From Nectonema munidae (taxonomy: Eukaryota; Nematomorpha; Nectonematoida; Nectonematidae), in contig JAUIRK010000955.1 in assembly GCA_030549495.1 (NCBI GenBank), positions 1 to 64,000 of the forward strand: 64,000 nt of DNA, given 5' to 3'. The position numbers and the translations under genes are program-made. Shown one piece after another: positions 1 through 12,640 of this stretch. Numbering within the stretch: position 1 is the first letter of the stretch; every line of letters begins with the position of its first letter. Below the pieces are notes generated by a model. That model worked only from the letters and a program-made list of their open reading frames with translations, was not told the DNA's origin and ran no database searches.

Positions 1-1266
<1,266 letters not shown>

Positions 1267-1800
1267 CTAGCCGGTCCCGTGGTCGTTTCTCGCTTCGCTC
1301 GAAACAGTGTTTCTCGCTGCGCTCGAAACATAGGATTCTGGGTAGTGTGTATATTGAGTTGCTAATTCAAATTCGCTTCGCTCGAAACGACCACGGGACC
1401 GGCTAGTTTTTTATTGTTTAGGCTACGCTCGAAACATAGAATTCTTGTAGTGTGTATTTTGAGTTGCTAATAGTGTTATATGGTATGGTGATCAGTTTTT
1501 AGAATATTTGTACCTTTTCTGTGTATTTTTCTATTACACCATATAAAAAAATATATTTCAACCAATCAGAATGCTTCAAGCGACACTCAGACTACAGATA
1601 TATGATGAACTCATCACACATATAAAAATACACACAAAACATATAATAATTTCAACCAATCAGAATGCTTCAAACACATACACACATATAAACTCATCAC
1701 ACCATATAAAAATACACACAAAACACATATATAAATAATTTCAACCAATCAAAATGCTTCCAGCGACACACACACAGACAGACACACAGACGCTAGCTTA
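1267..1800 (-). mobile_element. Helitron-like non-autonomous unit, copy A
   Basis: Read on the minus strand it ends in CTAG at 1267 followed by a T in the flank, with an inverted-repeat terminus of about 140 bp in which ccggtcccgtggtcg and its complement face each other (1267-1410). The 5' side lacks the outermost 12 bases seen in the other copies because copy B starts at 1801. A TC start, a CTAG end after a hairpin and an A/T insertion point are established Helitron features. No Rep/helicase gene is present, so the unit would depend on a partner. Superfamily inferred from the termini only. Confidence 0.55.
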
Positions 1801-2357
1801 TCTATATTATAATAAGCTAGCGTGTGTGTGTGTGTGTGTCTGTGTGTCGCTGGAAGCATTCTTATTGGTTGAAATTATTATATGTTTTGTGTGTATTTTT
1901 ATATGGTGTGATGAGTTCATATATCTGTAGTGTGAATGTCGCTTGAAGCATTCTGATTGGTTTAAATTATTATATGTTTTGTCTGTATGTTTTATATGTG
2001 TGATGAGTTCATATATATGTAGTCTGAGTGTCGCTTGAAGCATTCTGATTGGTTGAAATATCTTTTGTATGTATTTTTATATGGTGTAATAGAAAAATAC
2101 ACAGAAAAGATGCAAATATTCTAAAAACTCATCACCATACCATATAACACTATTAGCAACTCAAAATACACACTACCAAGAATCCCATTGTTCGAGCGCA
2201 GCCTAAACAAAAAAAAACTAGCCGGTCCCGTGGTCGTTTCGAGCGAAGCGAATTTGAATTAGCAACTCAATATACACACTACACAGAATCCTATGTTTCG
2301 AGCGCAGCGAGAAACACTGTTTCGAGCGAAGCGAGAAACGACCACGGGACCGGCTAG
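1801..2357 (+). mobile_element. Helitron-like non-autonomous unit, copy B
   Basis: It starts with tctatattataataagctag at 1801 and ends in ccacgggaccggctag at 2357. It is the inverted partner of copy A, so 1267-2357 forms a roughly 1.1 kb palindrome. It contains short GT-rich stretches and repeated ttctgattggttgaaat motifs. The next unit begins with no spacer at 2358, a head-to-tail junction of the kind known for Helitrons. Confidence 0.55.
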
Positions 2358-3008
2358 TCTATATTATAATAAGCTAGCGTCTGTGTGTCTGTGTGTGTGT
2401 GTGTCGCTGGAAGCATTTTGATTGGTTGAAATTATTTATATATGTGTTTTGTGTGTATTTTTATATGGTGTGATGAGTTTATATGTGTGTATGTGTTTGA
2501 AGCATTCTGATTGGTTGAAATTATTATATGTTTTGTGTGTATTTTTATATGTGTGATGAGTTCATCATATATCTGTAGTCTGAGTGTCGCTTGAAGCATT
2601 CTGATTGGTTGAAATATATTTTTTTATATGGTGTAATAGAAAAATACACAGAAAAGGTACAAATATTCTAAAAACTGACCACAATACCATATAACACTAT
2701 TAGCAACTCAAAATACACACTACAAGAATTCTATGTTTCGAGCGTAGCCTAAACAATAAAAAACTAGCCGGTCCCGTGGTCGTTTTGAGCGAAGCGAATT
2801 TGAATTAGCAACTCAATATACACACTACCCAGAATCCTATGTTTCGAGCGCAGCCTAAATAATAAAAACTAGCCTGTCCCGTGGTCGTTTTGAGCGAAGC
2901 GAATTTGAATTAGCAACTCAATATACACACTATCCAGAATCCTATGTTTCGAGCGCAGCGAGAAACACTGTTTCGAGCGAAGCGAGAAACGACCACGGGA
3001 CCGGCTAG
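2358..3008 (+). mobile_element. Helitron-like non-autonomous unit, copy C, with repeated 3' end
   Basis: It starts like copy B directly after the CTAG of that unit and ends in CTAG at 3005-3008. The 3' terminal module beginning actagccggtcccgtgg (or actagcctgtcccgtgg) is present twice (from about 2763 and 2869) before the complete hairpin terminus. This is consistent with a missed termination or an internal duplication at the 3' end. Confidence 0.5.
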
Positions 3009-3414
3009 TTTTTTATTGTTTAGGCTACGCTCGAAACATAGAATTCTTGTAGTGTGTATTTTGAGTTGCTAATAGTGTTATATGGTATTGTGGTCAGTTT
3101 TTAGAATATTTGTACCTTTTCTGTGTATTTTTCTATTACACCATATAAAAAAATATATTTCAACCAATCAGAATGCTTCAAGCGACACTCAGACTACAGA
3201 TATATGATGAACTCATCACACATATAAAAATACACACAAAACATATAATAATTTCAACCAATCAGAATGCTTCAAACACATACACACATATAAACTCATC
3301 ACACCATATAAAAATACACACAAAACACATATATAAATAATTTCAACCAATCAAAATGCTTCCAGCGACACACACACACACAGACACACAGACGCTAGCT
3401 TATTATAATATAGA
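3005..3414 (-). mobile_element. Helitron-like non-autonomous unit, copy D (arm)
   Basis: This is the inverted copy of the first about 410 bp of unit C. It ends with the complement of the 5' terminus (gcttattataatataga, ending at 3414). Units C and D share the hairpin module in the middle, so 2358-3414 is a second large palindrome. The flanking bases on both outer sides fit insertion between A and T. Confidence 0.5.
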
Positions 3415-3730
3415 TAATAATATAGAAGATAATAATACTACTACCAATACTACTTTTTGAAAATTTTTACTTGTTTGATTTGAAGAAAGAATTCAACTGT
3501 TTTTCAATATTTCTTTTTCATGATATATATATCATTAGAAAGCTTATCGTTTGCTACATACTCTAGAATAATTTATTTTTGCAAAAGTTTTAACAAATTT
3601 TAATAAATGGACTTTACTTCGAAAAATTTTGTCTAAATTTTTGAAAAAATTACGGACCACCTTTTTGTTTACGCATAATGTGAAGATTTTTAAAAAAAAA
3701 TTGAATGAAAATGATATCATTGGAAAGGTA

Positions 3731-4404
3731 TACTCTTTGTGGTTAACATAGGCTAGGTTATACAAATAAATATATTTTCATTTTTCCAAAATCTGCTTTT
3801 ATGTGAGTTCAGTCAAGTTTTATCTAGTTTCAAAAAATACCAATAATAATTAACGTTCTTAATTTATATAATATTTTTTCAATATTTTATATTCACAAAG
3901 GTAAAATATGATTTTTTACATTTTAAAATTTCATAGTTGAAGAAAACTGTCGAAAATTAATATATATTTTTTACTTTTTATGGGTCAGTAGTACAGGTCA
4001 GTATAATGTTTTTCTAATAAATTTAAAATTATTTTTAAAGTGAAAAATGTTGATCGAATGTACAAGATTTGAAGCTATACTCTTTGTGGGTAAAATAGGC
4101 TAGGTTTTACAAATAAATATATTTTTATTTTTCCAAAATCCGCTTTTATGTGAGGTCAGTCAACTTTTATCTAGTTTCAAAAAATACCAATAATTAACGT
4201 GATGAGTTTATATATTATTTCTTCAAAATTTTATATTCACAAAGGCAGAATATGGTTTTTAACATTTTAAAATGTCATAGTTAAATAAAACTGTCGAAAA
4301 TTAATATTTATTTTTTACTTTTTATGGGTCAGTAGTATAGGTCAGTATAATATTTTTCTAATAAATTTTAAATTATTTTTCAAGTGAAAAATGTCGATTA
4401 AATG
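3731..4404. repeat. Diverged direct tandem duplication, period about 347 bp
   Basis: tactctttgtgg begins at 3731 and again at 4078, followed by the same text (taggctaggtt, ttttccaaaatc, ttttatgtgag) with scattered substitutions and small indels. It is older than the two tandem pairs that follow. Origin not recognised. Confidence 0.8.
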
Positions 4405-4918
4405 TACGAGTTTTGTTTGATAATCGTAGTCTACTTTTATTTAGTTTAGATACAACCTTTCTAATTTTTAACGAAGGGCATTCGTTATATTTATACCGAC
4501 AGTGTGCGAGGAATAAATCACATTATTGATTGATTTTAGAGCATAATTATGCGAAGAAAGATGAACACATGTTGCATTACGCGTTTGTGAGCGCAGTGAA
4601 TTCTTATCTCGCATACGCTTCACCACATCTTTAGCACGCGTGTGTGGTTTATTAATGTCGATTGAATGTACGAATTTTGTTTGATAATCGTAGTCTACTT
4701 TTATTTAGTTTAGATACAATCTTTCTAATTTTTAACGAAGGGCATTCGTTATATTTATACCGACAGTGTGCGAGGAATAAATCACATTATTGATTGATTT
4801 TAGAGCATAACTATGCGAAGAAAGATGAACACATGTTGCATTACGCGTTTGTGAGCGCAGTGAATTCTTATCTCGCATACGCTTCACCACATCTTTAGCA
4901 CGCGTGTGTGGTTTATTT
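4391..4918. repeat. Tandem duplication, two 264-bp units
   Basis: Units 4391-4654 and 4655-4918 are almost identical, beginning atgtcgatt and ending cgcgtgtgtggttta. Only a few substitutions separate them, so the duplication is recent. The first unit starts inside the end of the older 347-bp duplication. No coding capacity is seen. Confidence 0.9.
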
Positions 4919-5040
4919 TATCGGGCTAGTGTACGCTTAGTTTATTTGTAGTGTTCCTAGCTTAAATCTTAGTCAAATATTAAAACGCTTATAACTTTCA
5001 CATTTCTCAACAAAATGCATCATGCGATATGCCAAATTAA

Positions 5041-5684
5041 AGCATTTTTTATGGGCTTTCAGAATACATTACTTATATCATAAGTACTTAAGAAATACCA
5101 TTTTACTGTTTTTATTTTCCATGGGCTTCATACCATTAATTAGCAGATAAGGGATGCATTTTAAACTAAAGCTCCTTTCATTAGGACAAATTTTTACCTA
5201 TATTATGTGACAATTTCCAGCACAATTATAAAGCGACTCTACTCTCAGAATCTAAATTTATTTGTAGATTTTTATAAAATAGTATTAGTTTTTCCATTTT
5301 TTTTATAAATTAACCTTCGTTTTTTTTATTGGTCAGTATAATGTTTTTCTAATAAATTTAAAAGCATTTTTTATGGGCTTTCAGAATACATTACTTATAT
5401 CACAAGTACTTAAGAAATACCTTTTACTGTTTTTATTTTCCATGGGCTTCATACCATTAATTAGCAGATAAGGGATGCATTTTAAACTAAAGCTCCTTTC
5501 ATTAGGACAAATTTTTACCTATATTATGTGACAATTTCCAGCACAATTATAAAGCGACTCTACTCTCAGAATCTAAATTTATTTGTAGATTTTTATAAAA
5601 TAGTATTAGTTTTTCCATTTTTTTTATAAATTAACCTTCGTTTTTTTTATTGGTCAGTATAATGTTTTTCTAATAAATTTAAAA
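5041..5684. repeat. Tandem duplication, two 322-bp units
   Basis: Units 5041-5362 and 5363-5684 begin agcattttttatgggcttt and are nearly identical. The unit ends with ttggtcagtataatgttttt, text also present in the 347-bp duplication, so this whole 2 kb tract seems to have grown by repeated local duplication. Confidence 0.9.
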
Positions 5685-5984
5685 TTATTTTTGAAGTTAA
5701 AAATGTAGATCGAATGTACAAGTTTTGTTGGATAATCGTAGTCCACTATTTATTTTTAGATTTTTATAAAATCATTTTAGTTTTTGTTTTTTTATAAATT
5801 AACATTAGTTTTTTACTTCTTTTGAATAATCATCCAAAATTTAAGTGCGGGTTTGATTTACACTTTGATTCGAAAAAAATATGTTTTGGATAAATATTTT
5901 TTTTATTATTGTTTACTGCATATAAATTTCTAAAGAGAAGATAAATAGATCAAAATATGTGTTTTAATCAATTTTTCTCAATAA

Positions 5985-6135
5985 GTATTGAAGCTATGAG
6001 GTAGCAAAATATGAACAGAAAGTTTGATATTTTTTGATTTTTTAAAGAATATTTTTCGATTCTTTGATCACAGAATTTTATTTTGATTATTTGACAAATA
6101 TAATATTTAAAATCGTCCAAATTGCAAAGTATAGG
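5985..6135 (-). repeat. Solo copy of the palindrome's AT-rich unit
   Basis: The text from ctatgaggtagcaaaatatg to tgcaaagtatagg matches the roughly 165-bp unit repeated in the arms of the adjacent palindrome, here in the orientation of the right arm. It marks an incomplete extra unit outside the left arm. Confidence 0.75.
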
Positions 6136-6223
6136 TATTTTAAACAAAGCAGTAATATATTTGAAGAAATAATTTTCAGTATAAAGAGTTTAGAAAACTC
6201 TTCTCTAATATGTAATGATATAT

Positions 6224-7823
6224 TCTCATAACCTGTACGGTTGAACGCGGGTAGACAACTTGCGTTTTATCTCCAACCCGTATATTACGATGATTCTTCT
6301 CCAACCTGTATTCTACGATGATTCATCTCCAAACTATATACTACAATGATTCATCTCTAACCTGTATACTACGATGATTCATCTCTAACCTGTATACTAC
6401 GATGATTCATCTTCAACCTGTATACTACGATGGTTTCTATTCCATGTACAAATAACTAGGGAGACAATGTTCAACTTTCTGTTCACATTCTGCTAGATGT
6501 AAGATTTGATATACCTCATTCGGGGAGACGATGCTACATAAGTTATTACCTATATACATTATACCTGTATACTACGATGGTTCATCTCCAACCTGTATAC
6601 CGCGATAATTCATATCAAAGAATCGAAAAATATTTTTTAAAAAATAAAAAAATATCAAACTTTCTGTTCATATTTTGCTACCTCATACGATGTTACAAAA
6701 GTTATTACCTATACTTTGCAATTTGCACGATTTTAAATATTATATTTGTCAAATAATCAAAATAAAATTCTGTAATCAAAGAATCGAAAAATATTCTTTA
6801 AAAAATCAAAAAATATCAAACTTTCTGTTCATATTTTGCTACCTCATACGATGTTACAAAAGTTATTACCTATACTTTGCAATTTGCACGATTTTAAATA
6901 TTATATTTGTCGAATAATCAAAGAATCGAAAAATGTTCAAATCAAAAAATATTTATTCTTTTTAAATATATCGTTGGCTCCCCTTACTTTTAAAATTGAA
7001 AGATAAACCTAGTCTTTAATAATTAATTTTTATCAAATTATGCACATACGTAACTAAAAGTAAGGGGAGCCAACGATATATTTAAAAAGAATAAATATTT
7101 TTTGATTTGAACATTTTTCGATTCTTTGATTATTCGACAAATATAATATTTAAAATCGTGCAAATTGCAAAGTATAGGTAATAACTTTTGTAACATCGTA
7201 TGAGGTAGCAAAATATGAACAGAAAGTTTGATATTTTTTGATTTTTTAAAGAATATTTTTCGATTCTTTGATTACAGAATTTTATTTTGATTATTTGACA
7301 AATATAATATTTAAAATCGTGCAAATTGCAAAGTATAGGTAATAACTTTTGTAACATCGTATGAGGTAGCAAAATATGAACAGAAAGTTTGATATTTTTT
7401 TATTTTTTAAAAAATATTTTTCGATTCTTTGATATGAATTATCGCGGTATACAGGTTGGAGATGAACCATCGTAGTATACAGGTATAATGTATATAGGTA
7501 ATAACTTATGTAGCATCGTCTCCCCGAATGAGGTATATCAAATCTTACATCTAGCAGAATGTGAACAGAAAGTTGAACATTGTCTCCCTAGTTATTTGTA
7601 CATGGAATAGAAACCATCGTAGTATACAGGTTGAAGATGAATCATCGTAGTATACAGGTTAGAGATGAATCATCGTAGTATACAGGTTAGAGATGAATCA
7701 TTGTAGTATATAGTTTGGAGATGAATCATCGTAGAATACAGGTTGGAGAAGAATCATCGTAATATACGGGTTGGAGATAAAACGCAAGTTGTCTACCCGC
7801 GTTCAACCGTACAGGTTATGAGA
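6224..7823. repeat. 1.6 kb near-perfect palindrome (foldback-like element)
   Basis: Left arm 6224-6992 and right arm 7055-7823 are reverse complements with no net indel: every checked landmark pair sums to 14047. An 80-residue open frame is identical on the two strands (6675-6917 and 7130-7372), which is a consequence of the palindrome and not evidence for a gene. The spacer is 62 bp. Each arm contains a 28-bp minisatellite and about two copies of a 165-bp AT-rich unit. The architecture resembles foldback transposons, but no transposase or target duplication is visible. A hairpin-derived duplication is the alternative. Confidence 0.85.
6281..6440. repeat. 28-bp minisatellite in left arm
   Basis: Five to six copies of a 28-bp unit (core acctgtatactacgatgatt) differ from each other by a few bases. 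The mirror array is at about 7607-7766 in the right arm with the same variants in reverse order. The variants therefore predate the palindrome or are kept equal by conversion. Confidence 0.85.
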
Positions 7824-8054
7824 TATATATATATATTTAAATACTGAGATTACAACTAAATGGAAAAAGAAGACCAACAATTTTATAGTATAATAAGACT
7901 CTGAATTTATTTTAAACAACATTGTTTTATCGAAGCATCATCATCAGCTTTATTTGTGTCGTCGTGATTCGTAATGATGACGAAATTAAGAGAGTGTAGA
8001 ATTGGCAAAAAGAAGGATAAGCATTATCGCAATACCTCCCTTTATCCTGAAGGC

Positions 8055-8133
8055 CACCAAATTTATCTGAGAGCCAGATGCAGTCATCAAAAGAGCCATG
8101 TCTGGCTCGGGAGTCATAGGTTCCCGACCCCTG
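8055..8133 (-). mobile_element. hAT element terminus (decayed)
   Basis: Read on the minus strand the text starts caggggtcgggaacctatga and continues with gagccagacatggctctttt, the typical hAT end with gagcc/ggctc blocks. The end is at 8133, followed by ccctatac as candidate 8-bp target duplication. I could not find the opposite end, so this is a solo or truncated terminus. Confidence 0.6.
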
Positions 8134-8287
8134 CCCTATACAATTCTTTGAAGCATATCACTAATCATTTTCAAAGCATTTATACATGCTTGGAAATGCC
8201 ATGAAAAACGCTGAACACACACTCTAATGGTGAAGCGTAGAGTATTGATTCTTTATTTAGTCTTCATGAGTTCCATTTTTTAATCCT

Positions 8288-8350
8288 TTCATCCATATCA
8301 TCTGTCCATATCCGGAGGAATATTCTTCGCTTGGATGCAAATTCCGCAAC
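8288..8350 (+). repeat. SINE-C body fragment
   Basis: The text atcatctgtcc...gaatattcttcgcttggatgc parallels the body of the SINE-C copy at 11.05 kb (accatctgtgc...gattattcttctcttggatgc). No tRNA-like head is present here, so it is a truncated or eroded copy. Confidence 0.5.
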
Positions 8351-8640
8351 TAAAAATAATTATAAAAAAAAGGAAATTATTCAAATAAAAAATGATTTTA
8401 AAGTATGTATTGAATTTGTAGCAAAGTGCCCAAAGTTTCAAAGAAAGCGCAAAAATATTTTATCCATATGTGAGAGAAAGTAAACATTTGTCAGGGTGCC
8501 TGTATCGAATACAAATTTTTATCGTTTAACATCATTATAGTTGACTTTTTGCAAAGGCTTTCACTATTTTCATTGGAAACTTAGTTATAACAAATAGCGC
8601 AATAACCCTGTTCTTATATAGTTGGTTTATTAGTTAATAG

Positions 8641-8778
8641 GGTAAAGGTAACGTGGGGTGTTTCCATGGAGAAGGCACAATTGCACTGCTTGTATCGATG
8701 TATGAGAAAAGTAGGCTTGATGCGGGATCGAACCTAACACCATCGAAACCCGCAGTATCTAAAGGTTATTGACTCACC
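8641..8778 (-). mobile_element. SINE-A, tRNA-derived
   Basis: On the minus strand it carries a tRNA-like head whose B box is diverged (ttcgatcccgc), followed by a conserved body (gcttgatgcgggatcgaacc and gagaaggcacaattgcactg on the plus strand). At least five further copies or parts occur in the window, in both orientations. Confidence 0.8.
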
Positions 8779-9667
8779 AAAACAACTTAAAAAAAATTTT
8801 TTTACAGAAAGTTTACTTCACCAATTTTATATCGATTAACTATTTGTATGATTTTGAAAGTAAATTTTAAAAAGTTGAAAGATACTTAAAAGCGTTCGTT
8901 TCTGTTGCATTTCACTTCAAACGCACTAAATTTAATGTTTTTTTCCAACAAAATTTAAAAAAAAAAAACATCTTATCCTTCAAAATGCCTCAAAAAAATC
9001 GGATTAAAAAAAGGATTAAAGTGGATTGAAGGAAAAAAAGTTTATTCAAGAAGCAAGTGCAAGCCATGCTAAATTTTTTTCTTTTCCATTCTTTTCCCTG
9101 CTAAGAATAAAAAATATATCCAAAGAGCATAAGTTATCTAAATGATATTTTCTTTGTATTTTTAATTTAACCCACTGGTTCATATTACAACAAATGTAGG
9201 AATTCAAAATAATGTCGACAAAAATATTTAATTGCATAAAAAATATAAACAAATTTTGGAACTACTTATTCTTGTATTCTGTTTCTTTCAGTATCCCCCT
9301 TTAATTTAGGATTCGCACAACGTAAAACTCCTTTGACAAGATTCATGGTACGAGCTAGGTTAGACATAGTCGGTAATCTACCTTCTGCAGGATTCCGCTT
9401 ATAAGACCGATTATATATTCCTATTGTAAAATATATATCCTAGAGAGAACATATATACTCATATCATGTATATATGGGAGGGAGTCAACTTCCTGGGGTA
9501 TGTTGTTTCTAACCTAGCATGCACAAAAATAGTCTATGTGTTTATAACATGTATTAAACATTATTTATCAATAACAGATAACGTATATTGCTTGTCTTTT
9601 GATCTTCGTTTATTTTTAGGATATCCGTTTTATTCCTATATCGTTTTACTTAGGAATAAGCTACATT
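8779..9667. other. AT-rich stretch, no recognised feature
   Basis: Homopolymer-rich AT sequence. The open frames at 9046-9252 and 9466-9693 have no recognisable domain, and the second runs into the SINE-B that follows. Confidence 0.5.
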
Positions 9668-9890
9668 CGGTTGTGCTGGTTTTCTTCCTATGAAGAATTC
9701 AAAGCTTTTTACGGTTACGTAGTGCTATGGCGACCCGATTCTAACCTTGTTAGTAATCAAGCTACCACTAGACGACATTAAGATTGTTCCCGACTTTGCG
9801 AGCGTTCGCGTTAGATTGTATCTTTACGGGCGGGAGCACAATATGCCAAAGGATGGCTGCGAACGTCACAAACAATCGTATTCTTGTAAT
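9668..9890 (+). mobile_element. SINE-B, diverged and internally deleted copy
   Basis: It starts with ggttttcttcctatgaagaa and follows the SINE-B order: tttttacggtta, ttagtaatcaagctaccact, gcgagcgttcgcgttag and gctgcgaacgtcacaaac. Compared with the 372-bp copies at 41.3 and 49.0 kb it lacks about 150 bp of the middle and the (TTAA)n tail. It is clearly older than those two. Confidence 0.75.
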
Positions 9891-11050
9891 TTAACCACAT
9901 GAAAAAAAAGTATTAGAATGTAAAATACTGTAATTTATTATAGCAAAAACAAATAAAATGCTTTATCACGGGCTTTTACAATGTGAACATTTGGATATTT
10001 AGGCCCCGTTAAGAATATCCCTCTCTAACTAATACTTCAAGGTATGTTGAAGAAGAATTGTTCTGCCCATTATTTCAATCAAAATTCACTTTAACCCATT
10101 GTGGACCCATAATTGTGAAGACTATTTTTATGATTCTGTTTCATTTCTTTGGACATTAGCACACGTCCTGAAAGGGTTATCCAAAATAAAAATAACATAA
10201 AAAAGTTAATAGCGTCATATGTTCAAAGTAGTGATTAAATAGTTTATCATGAACTTCAGTTTTAAATGTATGTGATGAAATCTATGCATTTATGTTTATG
10301 ATAGAATTCAACAATACCCAACCAATAATGCATAAAATCAATGTATAATGATTCACAAGAAGATTCAAGAGAAAAATAGAATCTGAATTAGTGATTTGCA
10401 AATATACCTAACTTTTAGCGTCTCTGGCTTTTTTCTAAGACTCCGGAACTTGTAAATGAATAACCAACCTTTTATGAAAGTAGCAAGCTTGTGTGAATTG
10501 TACCGCGACGTCCAATCATACACCACTATACTATGCTGTCTTGCTAATCAATCAAATTTGAACAGCTTGGTTTCTTACAAATCCTCTTTTTTGATGAAAG
10601 CGACATAATCGAGTTAAAATTTAGCCACTAAATCAAAGTGCTGACAGACAAAATTCTCAACTTATTTTACTGTTGACATCATTATTATTATTGGACCTTA
10701 TAGAAAAATACCTTATTCTGATAATCATTGTCTTCACCCCTCAGAGATACTTTCTTCTTTATCTTATTGAAAAGACGCCCTGCGCCACTGGTGTTTAATA
10801 TTCAAACTTATTCCTTAATTTGCGTCATGCGTGATATTTGACAAATGGTGAACTAATTTCTAAATCGACAAATTTTTGGAAGGTGCTAGGTTTCAGGTTA
10901 ATATATTAACGCAATCTACATGTATGTATGTATATATTTTTTGACATCCTTGACACAAACTTTCCTATTTATTTGTATGCATACACGCCTGACACCAAAA
11001 ACATCTAGACATACATATGAGGAAAGTAGGCTTAAGGGGTATTCTTTAAG
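9891..11050. other. AT-rich stretch, no recognised feature
   Basis: No open frame with family resemblance and no inverted-repeat element with target duplication could be recognised. Confidence 0.5.
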
Positions 11051-11200
11051 AAAGCGCCGTCGGCAGATGGCCTAGTGGTGGGAACGTAGGGTCTCGATCT
11101 AGATGGTCTGGTTTCGAATCCCGATTGTGTCTATCCCTACCATCTGTGCAGTTATGGAAGATTATTCTTCTCTTGGATGCGATACCGTCAAAAAAGAGCA
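11051..11200 (+). mobile_element. SINE-C with tRNA-like head
   Basis: An A box (tggcctagtgg, 11068-11078) and a B box with one extra T (ggtttcgaatccc, 11110-11122) lie about 40 bp apart, as in a tRNA gene. The head is followed by a body shared with the fragment at 8.29 kb. A lone tRNA pseudogene is the alternative, but the shared body favours a SINE. Confidence 0.6.
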
Positions 11201-11519
11201 TGTTGAAATTGATAAACTTTTCTTCAAAATATAAATTAAAGTGTCTGTTTTTCTTCCTTATCAACTCTATGAAGTCTTTTCAACTGAAATTTTATTTTTG
11301 TTAAAACATCCTCAGTTGAGTGTTTTCATCACACGATTTACATACTCACTCGTTTTTTGATGCCTTTTAATACATGTTTTAAGAATTTATCAATATAAAA
11401 TTAAAATGTGATTTTCTTCAAAATGTGAAATATTTTAACGCTTTTTTATATATTATAATAAGAAAAACAAAAAAAAACTCCTTTGCTGAAAGCTAAATAA
11501 AATCGCTTTACCATAAATC

Positions 11520-11804
11520 GCATCAAGTAAATATGAGCACTCCCTGTTTCTACGGGGGTGCTTATCTTTACTTGCTTATTCATGAAAAACAGAACTGCCT
11601 GCAAATATATTGCAGAACAAAAATTTTATCAATTTATTCATCTAATATAACAATATCAATTTTATTAAATTTGATCCTATATTTTTATTTTTTTTTCTAA
11701 TTTACTCTGTTAGTTAAAATTGGGAATGCCTATCTTTACTTATTAAAAATTGGGGGTGCTTTTCTCTACTAGTCATTTTTGGGCGTGTACATCTTTACTT
11801 GATC
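11520..11804. mobile_element. Inverted-repeat element with 9-bp target duplication
   Basis: The ends gcatcaagtaaatatgagca and (complement of the right end) gatcaagtaaagatgtacac form terminal inverted repeats. ccataaatc lies directly outside both ends (11511-11519 and 11805-11813). A 9-bp duplication fits Mutator-like elements; 8-bp hAT is the alternative. The right half carries about four degenerate ~32-bp repeats of a gggggtgcttatctttactt-like motif. No coding capacity. Confidence 0.7.
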
Positions 11805-12640
11805 CCATAAATCTGCATCACCTCTTCTAGGATATTGTCTGAAATGATGTTTACACGTTTTTGAACTTGATTTTGGGGAGGGAGAGGGCGGAGAGAGAAA
11901 GAGTCCGAAAATAGTCAATTTTAACCGGACGAATTTTATATGTGGCCCACATGAGGTATTTGATGCAGTATCAATGCTATTTTGTAATCTAAAACTTTAA
12001 ATAAAGGTGAGGCCTATATTATAATATATTTAATAATAAATTTAGCAATAAAATTTTTATACAAATTGTTGTAAAATTGCATGGTGAAAAATATTACTCA
12101 CTGCTAATCTAACTAAACCGTCTAACTAACCGAGTTAGATTTCCGTTCTTTATTTTATACTTCCATTCTTAGTTTACTAATTAAAGAAGGAGCTTTGAGC
12201 TATAAATCTCATTCTGTTGTTTTGCTTACAAATACGCTCTGAGCTTCTAGACTACTTCTTTTTCCTATACTTTATATGGTATCTAATTTCGCTCCTAGTT
12301 CTATCTAAACTGATTCTTCTACCTTGGTAGCACTACTTTCATCAGAAATTCATTTTGTGCAATCTATGTTTGAAAAAACCTTTTCAGAGATTTATTTAGC
12401 TCAGAATTTAAGCGATTTCATAACTTTTCTATTGAATAGTTTCCCTTTGTTGATTTGATCCTTTTTTTTTTATTAATATCATGTGTTGTATTTCAGTGGT
12501 TATGAACAAATATCCCTCTGAATATTTGCTAACCAATTCTTTTTCAAAATTCCTATTCCTGGTGAATCCATTAATAATCCTCTTTTTTCAATTACAAAAA
12601 TTTTTATTCACACCGAAGGAAAAAATTCGTCAAATTTGAT
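11805..12640. other. AT-rich stretch, no recognised feature
   Basis: Contains a short purine-rich patch (11872-11905) but no recognisable gene or element. Confidence 0.5.

Noticed and set aside
6675-7372. Two identical 80-residue open frames on opposite strands
   Set aside because: They are a by-product of the perfect palindrome and AT-rich repeats; no family resemblance.
11051-11130. Functional tRNA gene
   Set aside because: The B box has an extra base, an acceptor stem cannot be closed convincingly, and the downstream body is shared with another locus; a SINE is more likely.
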